From: Pseudomonadota bacterium | Lineage (GTDB): Bacteria; Desulfobacterota; Desulfobacteria; Desulfobacterales; JAHIVH01 | NCBI GenBank assembly: GCA_018816735.1 | Contig: JAHIVH010000061.1 | Location: 1 to 64,000, forward strand | DNA length: 64,000 nucleotides | Direction: 5' to 3' | Shown here: piece by piece, positions 36,807 to 45,149 of the stretch | Position numbering within the stretch: position 1 is the first letter of the stretch | Layout: the number at the start of each line of letters is the position of its first letter | Position numbers and translations under genes: made by a program | Notes under the pieces: model-generated | What the model was told of the DNA's origin: nothing | What the model saw: the letters and a program-made list of their open reading frames with translations, nothing else | Databases searched by the model: none

Positions 36807-38501
36807 CTATGATTGATCATTTCGGGTGAAAACAAGCTCTCCCCCAAGATACGTTTTTTCCACATGAATCGAGCTGATATCTTCCGGGTTTTGTTCAAAC
36901 GGATTCTTTGAAAGTAAAATAAAATCCGCCCGCTTGCCTGGTTCAAGGCTGCCAGTTGTATTTGTCTGTCCCAACAGATAAGCGGCTTCACGCGTATACA
37001 TGCTTATGGCTTCCTTGATTGAAATGGCTTCTTCTTTTTGCAGTACTTCCTTATCAATGGTTTTTCTCGTCACTGCTCTTTCGACAGCTAAAAGAGGATT
37101 GCAGGAGACTACCGGCCAGTCGGAGCTTCCGGAAACATGTATGCCGGAATCGATTAATGACCGTATTGGCAGCATTTTTAATCCATTGATTGGCGGCAGA
37201 TTATCAGACCCCATATGAGACAAAAAAGCAGGTTGGGTGGCAATGGCCAATCCTGCCTTTTTCACCGCGTGAATATTTTCTTGTGACAAAAATAGAGCGT
37301 GTTCGATTCGATGAGGAATTGAATGGGTGTGGGCGGCATGTGACATGTTAATGGCATTTATTGCCTGTTCGATGGCTTCGTTTCCAATGGCATGAAACGC
37401 GACCGGATGTCCGTTTTTAACAGCGGTCTTGACGCAATTGACCAAATCGTTGGTATCAGCCATCATGACACCGAAATGAAGCTGTAAATCTCGTCCAAGC
37501 CTGGCCGGGCTGCGCAACATAATCCGGATGGGGTTGAACGATTTTTGAGAAAATACAGTTGAGATCGTTTTAATAAACGCAGACAGTCCCTGCAGAATAT
37601 TCAAGCGGAGAGCTGCACGGTCAGCACCATCCAGAAAAAATTTAACAGGCCCTGTCATTGGCAATGTATCATCGTCATTTATGCGTTTCATGTCTGCCTT
37701 TACATATGGCAGATCATACATGTTGCCATCACTCGCTGGGTAGGCCACAACAGGTATTGTAAGGATATCCCTGCGATACATCTCCTCATAGAATGCCCGT
37801 TCACGATTGGACACGGCCGGATCTCCGATTCTTGTTACACCCAGACTGAACAGCAGATGTTCCGCTTCCTTCACTTTTTCAAAAATTTCTTTTTCCCTGT
37901 GCGTGATACAATCAAGGATGGCCATGGACATAGCCACTCCGGAAACCGTTTCAATCAACCTGCCTGTGGGGATACCCTTCCGGTCTTTTTCAATTTCTCC
38001 GGCCCGGGGTTGAGGTGTATTCCTGTCTATTCCCAGAAGATCAAGTCCAATGGAATTCACGATGACTTCATGGCACGAATAATGGACGATCATGGCAGGA
38101 TGGTCGGGGCAGGCATCATCAAGCTGGTACCGGGTTGGATTTTTTTTATCCGGGTATCTGACAGGATCGTAGCCCTGACCGATGACCCATCTATCTTTTG
38201 GCGTTTTTCCGGCGATCTTATGTAGACATCTTTTTAATGACGAAACATCAGGCACTTTTTCAGGTGTGCAATCCAGAGAGCCATTGAAAAAAGCCCCGAG
38301 CAAAAAATGGATATGCGGATCGATAAACCCCGGTAATACGGTCAGGCCGTTACCGTCTATCTTAATCGCATCAGGGTATTTATCTGTCAGTTTTTTGTGC
38401 TCACCAATTTCAACGACAGTGCCTTCAACAAAAGCCATTGAATCGGTTATGGTAAAATGACCGTCCATTGTGTATACATCTGCGTTGTAGAGTAAATACA
38501 T
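36807..38501 (-). CDS. YtcJ-like metal-dependent amidohydrolase
   Basis: 564 residues. The amidohydrolase metal motif appears as LPGFIDPHIHFLLGAFFNG near residue 60. Later ligands are His in NGHPVAFHAIGNEAIEQAI, in PHRIEHALF and the Asp in VSGSSDWPVVSCNP. The C-terminal GKRADFILLSKNPFE returns to the beta-sandwich. YtcJ-type enzymes hydrolyse C-N bonds of amides or cyclic amides. GAGGACAAC supports the start. First gene of the operon and divergent from a TetR gene, with a palindromic operator between them. It probably starts the breakdown of a nitrogenous compound. Confidence 0.9.
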   Translation of the reverse strand: MYLLYNADVYTMDGHFTITDSMAFVEGTVVEIGEHKKLTDKYPDAIKIDGNGLTVLPGFIDPHIHFLLGAFFNGSLDCTPEKVPDVSSLKRCLHKIAGKTPKDRWVIGQGYDPVRYPDKKNPTRYQLDDACPDHPAMIVHYSCHEVIVNSIGLDLLGIDRNTPQPRAGEIEKDRKGIPTGRLIETVSGVAMSMAILDCITHREKEIFEKVKEAEHLLFSLGVTRIGDPAVSNRERAFYEEMYRRDILTIPVVAYPASDGNMYDLPYVKADMKRINDDDTLPMTGPVKFFLDGADRAALRLNILQGLSAFIKTISTVFSQKSFNPIRIMLRSPARLGRDLQLHFGVMMADTNDLVNCVKTAVKNGHPVAFHAIGNEAIEQAINAINMSHAAHTHSIPHRIEHALFLSQENIHAVKKAGLAIATQPAFLSHMGSDNLPPINGLKMLPIRSLIDSGIHVSGSSDWPVVSCNPLLAVERAVTRKTIDKEVLQKEEAISIKEAISMYTREAAYLLGQTNTTGSLEPGKRADFILLSKNPFEQNPEDISSIHVEKTYLGGELVFTRNDQS

Positions 38502-38592
38502 GTTGTCCTCAATTATTTAGAGTATGTTCTTTTGCCTGATAACGACCGGTGCGTTCGTTTTTTTTACAGGGGATATTATTAAAAAAATTAAA

Positions 38593-38610
38593 GTTAGTTG
38601 GTTGACTAAC
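38593..38610. promoter_or_regulatory. 18-bp palindrome, candidate TetR operator
   Basis: GTTAGT (38593-38598) and ACTAAC (38605-38610) around TGGTTG form a near-perfect dyad centred between the divergent amidohydrolase operon and the TetR gene at 38687. Size and symmetry are usual for TetR operators. It would control both directions. Inferred. Confidence 0.6.
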
Positions 38611-38686
38611 ATAAAATTTTATGGCATGTCAAATATATTTTTAAGCGAATAGGATTATGATATAAAAAACCGTTTATGGGAGAATT

Positions 38687-39307
38687 ATGTCACGAAAGAA
38701 TATTCAGGACAAAAGGCGACAGGAGATTCTTGAAGCCTTGCACAAAAGATTGCTTGTCAAGCCGTTTGACAAGACATCCATCAAGGAAATTGCAGAGGAA
38801 GCCGGTTTAAACCATGGGATGCTTCATTATTATTTCAAGAGCAAGGAAGACATTCTTCTCGCCTATATCGATTATTCCATTGACATATACAGGGCCATAT
38901 TCACGGACTGGCTCAGTTTGAATGAAGACAAATTCACCAAACAAGAAGAATTTATTGATGCAACCCTGGATTTTATGGCCCAGAAAATTACGCTTAACCG
39001 TGACCTTTCCAAAATCTTCATCGAAATATGGGAAATCGGCATTTATAATGATAAAGTTAAATTCAAACTGCAGGAAACCTATCATGAATGGGTTTCCACA
39101 GTTACCGGCTTTCTGAATGATCAGCTTGGCGACCCTGAAGAAGCGAAAACATTGGGTACGGCTATCGTGGCTTTTTCAGAAGGGCTGTCGCTTCTTTCCA
39201 TTATTTTTGATGAATCCGATTTTCCCATAGAATCCCTTATGAAAACGTTCAGGCATCTTTTTGTGTCGAGACAAATAACCACCAAATCAAATAATCTTAA
39301 AATTTAG
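38687..39307 (+). CDS. TetR-family transcriptional regulator
   Basis: 206 residues with GGGAGAATT before the ATG. The helix-turn-helix at about 8-55 reads RRQEILEALHKRLLVKPFDK and then IKEIAEEAGLNHGMLHYYFK, canonical for TetR. The ligand domain contains a conserved Trp-rich middle (FIEIWEIGIYNDKVKFKLQE). It diverges from the amidohydrolase-oxidoreductase-antiporter operon and probably represses it through the palindrome at 38593-38610. Confidence 0.9.
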   Translation: MSRKNIQDKRRQEILEALHKRLLVKPFDKTSIKEIAEEAGLNHGMLHYYFKSKEDILLAYIDYSIDIYRAIFTDWLSLNEDKFTKQEEFIDATLDFMAQKITLNRDLSKIFIEIWEIGIYNDKVKFKLQETYHEWVSTVTGFLNDQLGDPEEAKTLGTAIVAFSEGLSLLSIIFDESDFPIESLMKTFRHLFVSRQITTKSNNLKI

Positions 39308-39346
39308 ATTCAGAAATTCACTTCAGGAATCGTATAATGTCATGAA

Positions 39347-40390
39347 TCAACTTGCTGCCGCCAGGGGTACCTCCCTGTGCCGCATCAGACGGTCATATCC
39401 AAGACTATGGAAAGGGCAGGTCTTGATGCACACGCCGCAACTGTTAAATTCGTAAAAATACTGAATACATTTTTTGGCATCCACACATGACATCATGTCA
39501 TAAGCGTCAATTCTGAGCGGGGTTTCACGGATGGCACCGGATGGGCACGATCGTATGCATTTACCGCATTTACTGCAATAGTCATTGATGTCCTGAAAAT
39601 GATCAATCGCTTTGTCAGGCGGTGGCAGAGGAGAGGCAGTGGTGGCAATCATGGAAACGCGCTGGCGCGGTCCGAATTCCTTTGAAATTAAAAGCCCGTT
39701 TCGGCCAAATGTTCCCAGGCCGGCCCTCACGCCCATGGCCGCCAGTATGATTACATCGCCCAGTGGATGACAGGCTATAGCGCCATGCCCCTGTTTTCGG
39801 ATAAATTCAGTCAGCGCGTTGGTGGCATCACCCAGTTCGGCGTATGTTTTTATGCCATCAATGCCCACTTCAAAACCCGGGATCGCTTCAATAGCGTTAT
39901 AATCCATTTCCCAGGCCAACACAATGGCATTGGAATATAGCCGGGTAATATGCCCAAATTGATCGTTGGTACACATCAGTTTTTCATCCACCGGCGCAAA
40001 ACCAATCAGGCTGATTCCCAATTCATTGCCTTTACGCCGTACGGAATCCCAGAAATTATCATCCGCGGTTGTGTTTAAATGTTTAACAGTGTTAATTTCC
40101 TGATGGTAAATGTTTCTGGCTTTGAAAATTCCTCTGATCACCCGTATGAATATGGCCAGAACCTTTAACATTTTGCCCTGTTCTCTGGCTGTCTTAAAGT
40201 TGAAGCGATTAAAATCAATAAAAACAGGCCGTAGACCCGTGGACTTTTTCATCCCTTCAGCCGCTTGCGCATTCTTCAGAAAACCGTCATTGTATGCAGT
40301 TGTTTTATTTTTGCCGTCCATGTCAGACAGACGCAGGACCGATCGAACCACGAATCTCCACCAACCGTTTTTCGGATAATAAGGCACCAT
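39347..40390 (-). CDS. 4Fe-4S and corrinoid-type protein related to QueG and reductive dehalogenases
   Basis: About 347 residues from ATG 40390 (AAGGGGGAAATT upstream); the longer frame from 40453 overlaps a sigma-54 promoter. The middle shows the cobamide-binding signature of RdhA/QueG proteins, GVRAGLGTFGRNGLLISKEF followed by GPRQRVSMIATTASPLPP. The end has two 4Fe-4S motifs, CSKCGKCIRSCPSGAI and a second set with CGVCIKTCPFHSLG. No Tat signal is present, so it is cytoplasmic and unlike respiratory dehalogenases. Its own GG-N10-GC promoter resembles that of the corrinoid methyltransferase operon. A redox or reactivation role for that system, or tRNA epoxyqueuosine reduction, are the main options. 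Confidence 0.78.
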   Translation of the reverse strand: MVPYYPKNGWWRFVVRSVLRLSDMDGKNKTTAYNDGFLKNAQAAEGMKKSTGLRPVFIDFNRFNFKTAREQGKMLKVLAIFIRVIRGIFKARNIYHQEINTVKHLNTTADDNFWDSVRRKGNELGISLIGFAPVDEKLMCTNDQFGHITRLYSNAIVLAWEMDYNAIEAIPGFEVGIDGIKTYAELGDATNALTEFIRKQGHGAIACHPLGDVIILAAMGVRAGLGTFGRNGLLISKEFGPRQRVSMIATTASPLPPPDKAIDHFQDINDYCSKCGKCIRSCPSGAIRETPLRIDAYDMMSCVDAKKCIQYFYEFNSCGVCIKTCPFHSLGYDRLMRHREVPLAAAS

Positions 40391-40437
40391 AATTTCCCCC
40401 TTTTGATTTTTAGTTATGTATATATGAAATTGCACGG

Positions 40438-40453
40438 GCATATCGTATGCCAA
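40438..40453 (-). promoter_or_regulatory. Predicted sigma-54 promoter of the 4Fe-4S protein gene
   Basis: On the minus strand the sequence TTGGCATACGATATGC places GG (40451-40450) exactly ten bases before GC (40439-40438), the -24/-12 pattern of sigma-54. It lies about 48 bp upstream of the chosen start. The CAATTGGCAT half is identical to that at 42648-42663. Confidence 0.65.
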
Positions 40454-40524
40454 TTGTAATCATTCTTTAAAACGTGAGATATTTATTATTCGTATATACC
40501 TTGTTTTTTTTCTATTCCAAGTAC

Positions 40525-40547
40525 AGGCAGGAGGTGCTACCCTGCCT
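40525..40547. repeat. Inverted repeat over the stop codon of the 57-residue gene
   Basis: AGGCAGG (40525-40531) and CCTGCCT (40541-40547) form a 7-bp stem whose loop holds the TAG stop of the small gene. No U tract follows on the minus strand, so a classical terminator is doubtful. It may protect or process the mRNA end. Confidence 0.35.
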
Positions 40548-40710
40548 TTGGTTTTCCAACTTTTTCAATATGGGCCATGGCCCTGTCAATTGATAATCTT
40601 ATTTTTTCAGGAAGTTCATTATCTTGGTTATCATGTTCAAATTTTCGAATAACTCCTTTTTTAAATTGATTCTTTAAGTTATCGTCAAAATGAAGCATTT
40701 CGATTATCAT
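40537..40710 (-). CDS. Small conserved-position protein (57 residues) after the corrinoid gene
   Basis: The frame runs from ATG 40710 to a TAG at 40537-40539, beginning 6 bases after the corrinoid-protein stop. It reads MIIEMLHFDDNLKNQFKKGV, then a helical, charged stretch ending EKVGKPKAG. The length, the tight spacing and an ordinary amino-acid mix support expression as the third gene of the methyltransferase operon. No family is recognised. It could be a small subunit or an assembly factor, but that is conjecture. Confidence 0.4.
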   Translation of the reverse strand: MIIEMLHFDDNLKNQFKKGVIRKFEHDNQDNELPEKIRLSIDRAMAHIEKVGKPKAG

Positions 40711-40716
40711 ATGTAG

Positions 40717-41373
40717 TTATCTACCATTATTCATTATTGTTTCGGTATTCTCAATAACCGTTAAAGCATTCTCTGAATACGCATCAGCACCGTATGATGT
40801 TGCCAGTTTTTCGTTCATATATGCACCTCCCACAATAGCAGCTATATGAGGAAATCGCTTTTTGGCTTCATGAATAATGGGTTCAACGTTCACCGTTGAC
40901 GTTGACATCATTGCCGATATGGCAAGGATAGTCGCTTGGTGCTGTTCGATACCTTTTAAAAATTTTTCCACGGAAACATTACTTCCCATATCAAATATGG
41001 TATAGCCATATGCACGGTAAACACTTTCAATTATTGTTTTTCCAAGATCATGCGGGTCTCCTTTAACAACACCGATAACAATCCTGTTGTTTTTTTGAGT
41101 TTCATTTTCCCGGCTTCCTGAAAGTGCCACGTTTTCAAGTCCATGGATTGCCGTATCCAGACAAACAAGGAATTCTGCCATTGAAAGATGATTGGTCATA
41201 ATCCGCGATTTCGCCGATTCTAGTCCGATTATTAATTTTTGTTTTATTTTTTCTGGTGATACGCCTTCTTTGACAACAGCGTTTAAAAGGTGTTCCATTT
41301 TTTCATCATCATGATGAAGAATTGTTTCTGACAATGCAGTTAATAAGGCTTCCTGTGAATCAAAATCTGACAT
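40717..41373 (-). CDS. Corrinoid (B12-binding) methyltransferase shuttle protein
   Basis: 218 residues. An N-terminal helical cap (about 1-95) precedes a Rossmann B12 domain with the cobalamin motif GVVKGDPHDLGKTIIESVYR, a D-x-H-x-x-G in which the His is the lower cobalt ligand. SAMMSTSTVNVEPII and AAIVGGAYMNEKLA form the later nucleotide-loop strands. Such proteins (MtaC, MtbC, MttC type) carry the methyl group between a substrate methyltransferase and a second methyltransferase. AAGGGGAAATAA precedes the ATG. It lies 17 bp after the UroD-type gene. Confidence 0.92.
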   Translation of the reverse strand: MSDFDSQEALLTALSETILHHDDEKMEHLLNAVVKEGVSPEKIKQKLIIGLESAKSRIMTNHLSMAEFLVCLDTAIHGLENVALSGSRENETQKNNRIVIGVVKGDPHDLGKTIIESVYRAYGYTIFDMGSNVSVEKFLKGIEQHQATILAISAMMSTSTVNVEPIIHEAKKRFPHIAAIVGGAYMNEKLATSYGADAYSENALTVIENTETIMNNGR

Positions 41374-41390
41374 TTTATTTCCCCTTTTCG

Positions 41391-42566
41391 CTATCCATGT
41401 AATTGGGCGGCTTTGATAATTGCTCTCGCATTATCCAGCGGTAAATTCGGCGGATATTCGCAGCCGGGGGCGAGGATAAAACCGCCTCCGTCTGCAAGAT
41501 CGTTGATAAGTTTTTTGCACTCATCCATTATTTCCATAGGTGTCATGTAGCTTAGAAAAGCTGTATCTAAATTTCCCATAAGCACGACCTGGTCTCCATA
41601 ACGATTCTTTAGTTCTTTATTGTTTGAGCAGTCATCGGGCAGATGGGCATAGGATATAATTTCAGGGGCCATAAAACGGATCAGGGAATCAAAATAAATA
41701 CCATTACCGCAGTTATGAATTGCTACCAATGCGCCTCTTTTATGGACAAGATTTGAAAGATCATTTACAAAGGTCCCTTCCAGCTCTTCCCACAGTGATT
41801 TGCGAACCCCGTTCCATGAGGCAAATAAAGTATCAAACGAAATAACCGGTACACCGACATCAAGCTGTGCATCAACAAATTCCATTAATACGTCGGTAAC
41901 GATTTCACAACCGGCTTTAACTTCCTGTGGGTAATTGATGCAGTCCCGGAAAAAATTTTTTGCGCCGCGCATCATATTCAATATTTCCAGAGGACAGAAA
42001 CACCAGCCTGTTACAATACCTCTTAAACCTACTTTTTTTACCAGTATTCGACATACTTCTACAATGGACTGCATCCGTATAGCATTTCTGAAGTCTATTC
42101 TTTTTATTTTTCGATAGTCAGATACATCCTTTATCAAAGGCTCCGAATAATCCGGGAATGGTGTAGAATTTTCGGGATATATTATTTTTTGTCCGAAATC
42201 TGCCGCTTCAACCGACAGGTCTATCAGCGGTATAATGAGTTCTCCCCCAATCTGTTCAAAAACCGTATAAAGGATATCTGCTGTGATCGCCGGTTTAAGA
42301 GCAAACTCCGGGAATGATGCATTTACCAGATGCCTGGCAGCACTCATAACAAAAGAACTGCTTGGAACATGATCCGGCTCCTTGTGGCAAAGTGTTGTAA
42401 TTAACCTTTCCAGGTTACTTAAATGTGATATCTTGCCCCTTGCACTGCTGAATGTCGCGACGCCATTCAAGATGCTATCCGGGATAAACCCAGGCGGCGG
42501 CATTTCTCTCTTTAAAAGAGGTTTAATTACTTTCAATATCGATAGATTTTCTTTAACCGTGGACAT
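41391..42566 (-). CDS. UroD-family (MtaA/CmuC/MtbA-type) methyltransferase
   Basis: 391 residues. Members transfer methyl groups between a corrinoid protein and a substrate or cofactor, using zinc. The ligands typical of the group are visible: H-x-C in LVAIHNCGNGIYF and Cys in GGFILAPGCEYPPNLPLDNA near the end. The DLSVEAADFGQKIIYPENST region matches UroD relatives. GGAGGAGAT precedes the ATG. First gene of an operon with the corrinoid gene. No MtaB or MttB type partner is nearby, so this enzyme may itself demethylate the substrate, for example a methoxylated compound. Inference. Confidence 0.9.
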   Translation of the reverse strand: MSTVKENLSILKVIKPLLKREMPPPGFIPDSILNGVATFSSARGKISHLSNLERLITTLCHKEPDHVPSSSFVMSAARHLVNASFPEFALKPAITADILYTVFEQIGGELIIPLIDLSVEAADFGQKIIYPENSTPFPDYSEPLIKDVSDYRKIKRIDFRNAIRMQSIVEVCRILVKKVGLRGIVTGWCFCPLEILNMMRGAKNFFRDCINYPQEVKAGCEIVTDVLMEFVDAQLDVGVPVISFDTLFASWNGVRKSLWEELEGTFVNDLSNLVHKRGALVAIHNCGNGIYFDSLIRFMAPEIISYAHLPDDCSNNKELKNRYGDQVVLMGNLDTAFLSYMTPMEIMDECKKLINDLADGGGFILAPGCEYPPNLPLDNARAIIKAAQLHG

Positions 42567-42647
42567 ATCTCCTCCGCTTGAGTTCCATTAACTTTAGCTC
42601 CGCTAAATTGATTATTGAATTTGATTCATGAACTGAAAACGTCAAAT

Positions 42648-42663
42648 GCATGGGACATGCCAA
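42648..42663 (-). promoter_or_regulatory. Predicted sigma-54 promoter of the methyltransferase operon
   Basis: Minus-strand TTGGCATGTCCCATGC has GG (42661-42660) ten bases before GC (42649-42648), the exact sigma-54 spacing. It lies about 82 bp upstream of the UroD-type start. A sigma-54 activator gene is encoded immediately upstream. Confidence 0.7.
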
Positions 42664-42785
42664 TTGTAGTGGATTAAAAAAATTTAACCGCTTACTGGTC
42701 GTTCGTAATAAATTCAGACGATTACTTATTATTTTTAACCGTGAGCAAAATTTTATTCATGTTTTTTTTTGTAATAAACTGAATT

Positions 42786-42807
42786 ATTTTTCAAATTTTT
42801 GAAAAAT
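42786..42807. repeat. Inverted repeat between activator gene and sigma-54 promoter
   Basis: ATTTTTCAA (42786-42794) and TTGAAAAAT (42799-42807) form perfect 9-bp arms around four bases. It could be a protein-binding dyad or a weak terminator for the activator gene. The surroundings are AT-rich, so chance is possible. Confidence 0.35.
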
Positions 42808-42830
42808 TAGGTGAATTGAATTCAAAGAAA

Positions 42831-42860
42831 ACAGGCTGTGACTCAAAAATGACAGGCTGT
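42831..42860. promoter_or_regulatory. Tandem ACAGGCTGT sites, candidate enhancer for the sigma-54 activator
   Basis: ACAGGCTGT occurs at 42831-42839 and again at 42852-42860, 21 bp apart (two helical turns), each nearly palindromic. The pair is about 170-210 bp upstream of the predicted sigma-54 promoter, a usual distance for upstream activator sites. Confidence 0.45.
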
Positions 42861-42890
42861 CAATCAGTAAGATAATTTGGGGATCATAGA

Positions 42891-45032
42891 CTATATGCTT
42901 ATATTATATTTATTTACTTTGTAATAAAGGGTTGTTTTTTTAATACCTATTAAATCGCATGCCTTGACCATACTTCTCCCACACATGTTAAGCGTTTGCT
43001 CAAGAAATTTCTTTTCAAACCGGTTTATTTCTTCGTTTATTTTACACCCTTCTTTAATGGTGTTTTGTATATACGCATCAATATCTCCTGTAGATGAAAA
43101 GTGTTGTATTTTTTCTTCAGGCGGACTGATTCTCCAAATGTCATCTGCTGAGATAACGTCCTGATCTACCATAGTAATAATTCGGTAAATTAAATTTTCG
43201 AGTTCACGGACATTTCCTTCCCATTTTTTTTCGACTAACAGCTTCATAGCAGAATTGGTAAACTGAATATCTTTTACGCGATTGTTTTTATATTTCTGAG
43301 AGAGAAAACGAACAAGTAAATGGATGTCTTCCTTTCTCTCATGCAGAGAAGGTAAAAAAATGGGGAGGCCATTTATTCTGTAAAAAAGATCTTTTCTGAA
43401 TTTACCGATGCGAATCTGTTCTTCAAGATTCTGATTGGTTGCACTAATCAGTCTGAAATCCACTTTTATAGGGTCATTTCCACCAACGCGTTCAAATGTA
43501 TTTTCCTGAAGCACCCTGAGCAATTTTACCTGAAGGCCAAGACTCATATCCCCGATTTCATCTAAAAACAGCGTCCCCTTGTCAGCCTGCTCAATTTTCC
43601 CTATTTTTCGTATATCGGCACCTGTAAAGGCCCCTTTTTCATGGCCGAATAGTTCACTTTCCATCAATTCTTTTGGAATTGCCGCACAGTTTATCTTAAT
43701 GAAAGGTTCATCTCTTCTTATGCTTAAATTTTGAAGCGCAGTTGCAACAAGTTCCTTCCCTGTCCCGCTTTCGCCCCTGACAATTACGGGGATATCGGTT
43801 TTGGCGGCCTTCTCAATTATTTTAAAAACCGATTGCATTTTAGGACTCTTGCCAATGATGTTCTCAAACTTTTCAATCTCCGTTATCTTACTTTCAAAGT
43901 AGGCACTTTCATTATGTAATTGTTCAAGCATTTTTGCGTTTTTAATTGAAATAGCCGCATGCTCGGATAAAATGCCAAGAAGAGTTGCGTCGTAGTCTGT
44001 ATATGTTTTTCGATATTTTCCCGTAACAATTGTTCCATAAACCTCATTTTCAATCTTAATCGGCCACCCCATGATTGCTGTCATCTCTGAACTTTTTAAT
44101 TGTGAAAGAAGCAAGGAATCATCAATTTTTTCAAAATCTGACGGGTTTTTTATTACCACAGCCTCTTTCTTCGTGGTAAGCAAGCGTTCAATCATTTTTA
44201 TTTTAGTTAACAATTTCTGTTCGTCGGTCTTTTTACTAATCGTATCGTTTAGAAAAATATCACTCATCCCGTTGGAGCTGTCATCTTCAATAATTGATAT
44301 TCTTGTAAAATCTGATGATAAAAGCTCTTTCAATTCATCTGCAATATTTGAAAGAATATTTTTTAATTCTTCTTTAGAAGAAATTGTTTTTGATAGTTTT
44401 AAAATCGTTGATATTTCTTTGGCATGCTTTTCCAGATTGAAATATGAGGATAGTATAACATTTCTGAATCCCCGTGTGAAAAGTGTGGCCATGGCCGTAA
44501 CCATCAAAATGGCGATTGTCATATTGCATGCGGATATATAATTTACAGGGATATCATGAAACTTATAATCCAAATAAAGCAGCAAGGCCATAAAAAATAA
44601 ATTGTTGAAAATACAAAAGACAGAATATTTATATTCAAATCGAAGTGCGCTGGAATAACATACAATGAAACAGATTCCCCAAAAAGGTTCATTTAAAAAA
44701 CCGTTATACTCAGGCCTATAAAAAGATAAAACCAGTATTGCCGATGAAAGAAATAATAAATCAAAAAATAGGGTCATGTATCCCAAAATTTTATCATAAA
44801 TTTTATTTTGAATGAAATAATATACAATTGCCGGGTAAATAATAAGCAATATCCATTCGATTATTGATAGAAAAAAAAAGTTTTTGGAAATATCGCCGGA
44901 ATAAATTCTTAATAGAATAAGAGGATAGATAAGCAAAACGACAACGAATCGACCAATATCGACAAGTGTTTCCCCCCTCAATTTTTCATCTTTAAATACT
45001 TTTTCAATGGGATTTAAAATATTATCTATCAT
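42891..45032 (-). CDS. Membrane-anchored sigma-54-dependent activator (TM-GAF-AAA-Fis)
   Basis: 713 residues. The first ~195 hold about six membrane helices (FVVVLLIYPLILLRIY to MTIAILMVTAMATLF). A GAF domain follows at about 220-370. The AAA+ core at about 385-620 has Walker A GESGTGKELVA, the sigma-54 contact loop GAFTGA in HEKGAFTGADIRKIG, and Walker B GTLFLDEIGDM. The C-terminal Fis-type helix-turn-helix is SMVKACDLIGIKKTTLYYKV. Activators of this class melt sigma-54 promoters, and two such promoters lie downstream. Anchoring an enhancer-binding protein in the membrane by several helices is unusual. It may sense a membrane or periplasmic cue besides the GAF ligand. Confidence 0.9.
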   Translation of the reverse strand: MIDNILNPIEKVFKDEKLRGETLVDIGRFVVVLLIYPLILLRIYSGDISKNFFFLSIIEWILLIIYPAIVYYFIQNKIYDKILGYMTLFFDLLFLSSAILVLSFYRPEYNGFLNEPFWGICFIVCYSSALRFEYKYSVFCIFNNLFFMALLLYLDYKFHDIPVNYISACNMTIAILMVTAMATLFTRGFRNVILSSYFNLEKHAKEISTILKLSKTISSKEELKNILSNIADELKELLSSDFTRISIIEDDSSNGMSDIFLNDTISKKTDEQKLLTKIKMIERLLTTKKEAVVIKNPSDFEKIDDSLLLSQLKSSEMTAIMGWPIKIENEVYGTIVTGKYRKTYTDYDATLLGILSEHAAISIKNAKMLEQLHNESAYFESKITEIEKFENIIGKSPKMQSVFKIIEKAAKTDIPVIVRGESGTGKELVATALQNLSIRRDEPFIKINCAAIPKELMESELFGHEKGAFTGADIRKIGKIEQADKGTLFLDEIGDMSLGLQVKLLRVLQENTFERVGGNDPIKVDFRLISATNQNLEEQIRIGKFRKDLFYRINGLPIFLPSLHERKEDIHLLVRFLSQKYKNNRVKDIQFTNSAMKLLVEKKWEGNVRELENLIYRIITMVDQDVISADDIWRISPPEEKIQHFSSTGDIDAYIQNTIKEGCKINEEINRFEKKFLEQTLNMCGRSMVKACDLIGIKKTTLYYKVNKYNISI

Positions 45033-45127
45033 CAGAGCCTGCTTAGCACTTTTTTTAAGGGTAAATGTGCTTATATTTAAATTAACGGCAAAATATATAA
45101 CATGCTTAATTAATTTATTATTACTTA

Positions 45128-45146
45128 ATTGTATACAGTATACAAT
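45128..45146. promoter_or_regulatory. Perfect 19-bp palindrome, GntR-type operator-like
   Basis: ATTGTATAC, A, GTATACAAT is a perfect dyad 96 bp upstream of the sigma-54 activator gene. The TTGTATACAA-like core is typical of GntR (FCD/VanR-type) regulator sites. No GntR gene is in the window, so the regulator is unknown. Confidence 0.5.
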
Positions 45147-45149
45147 ATA

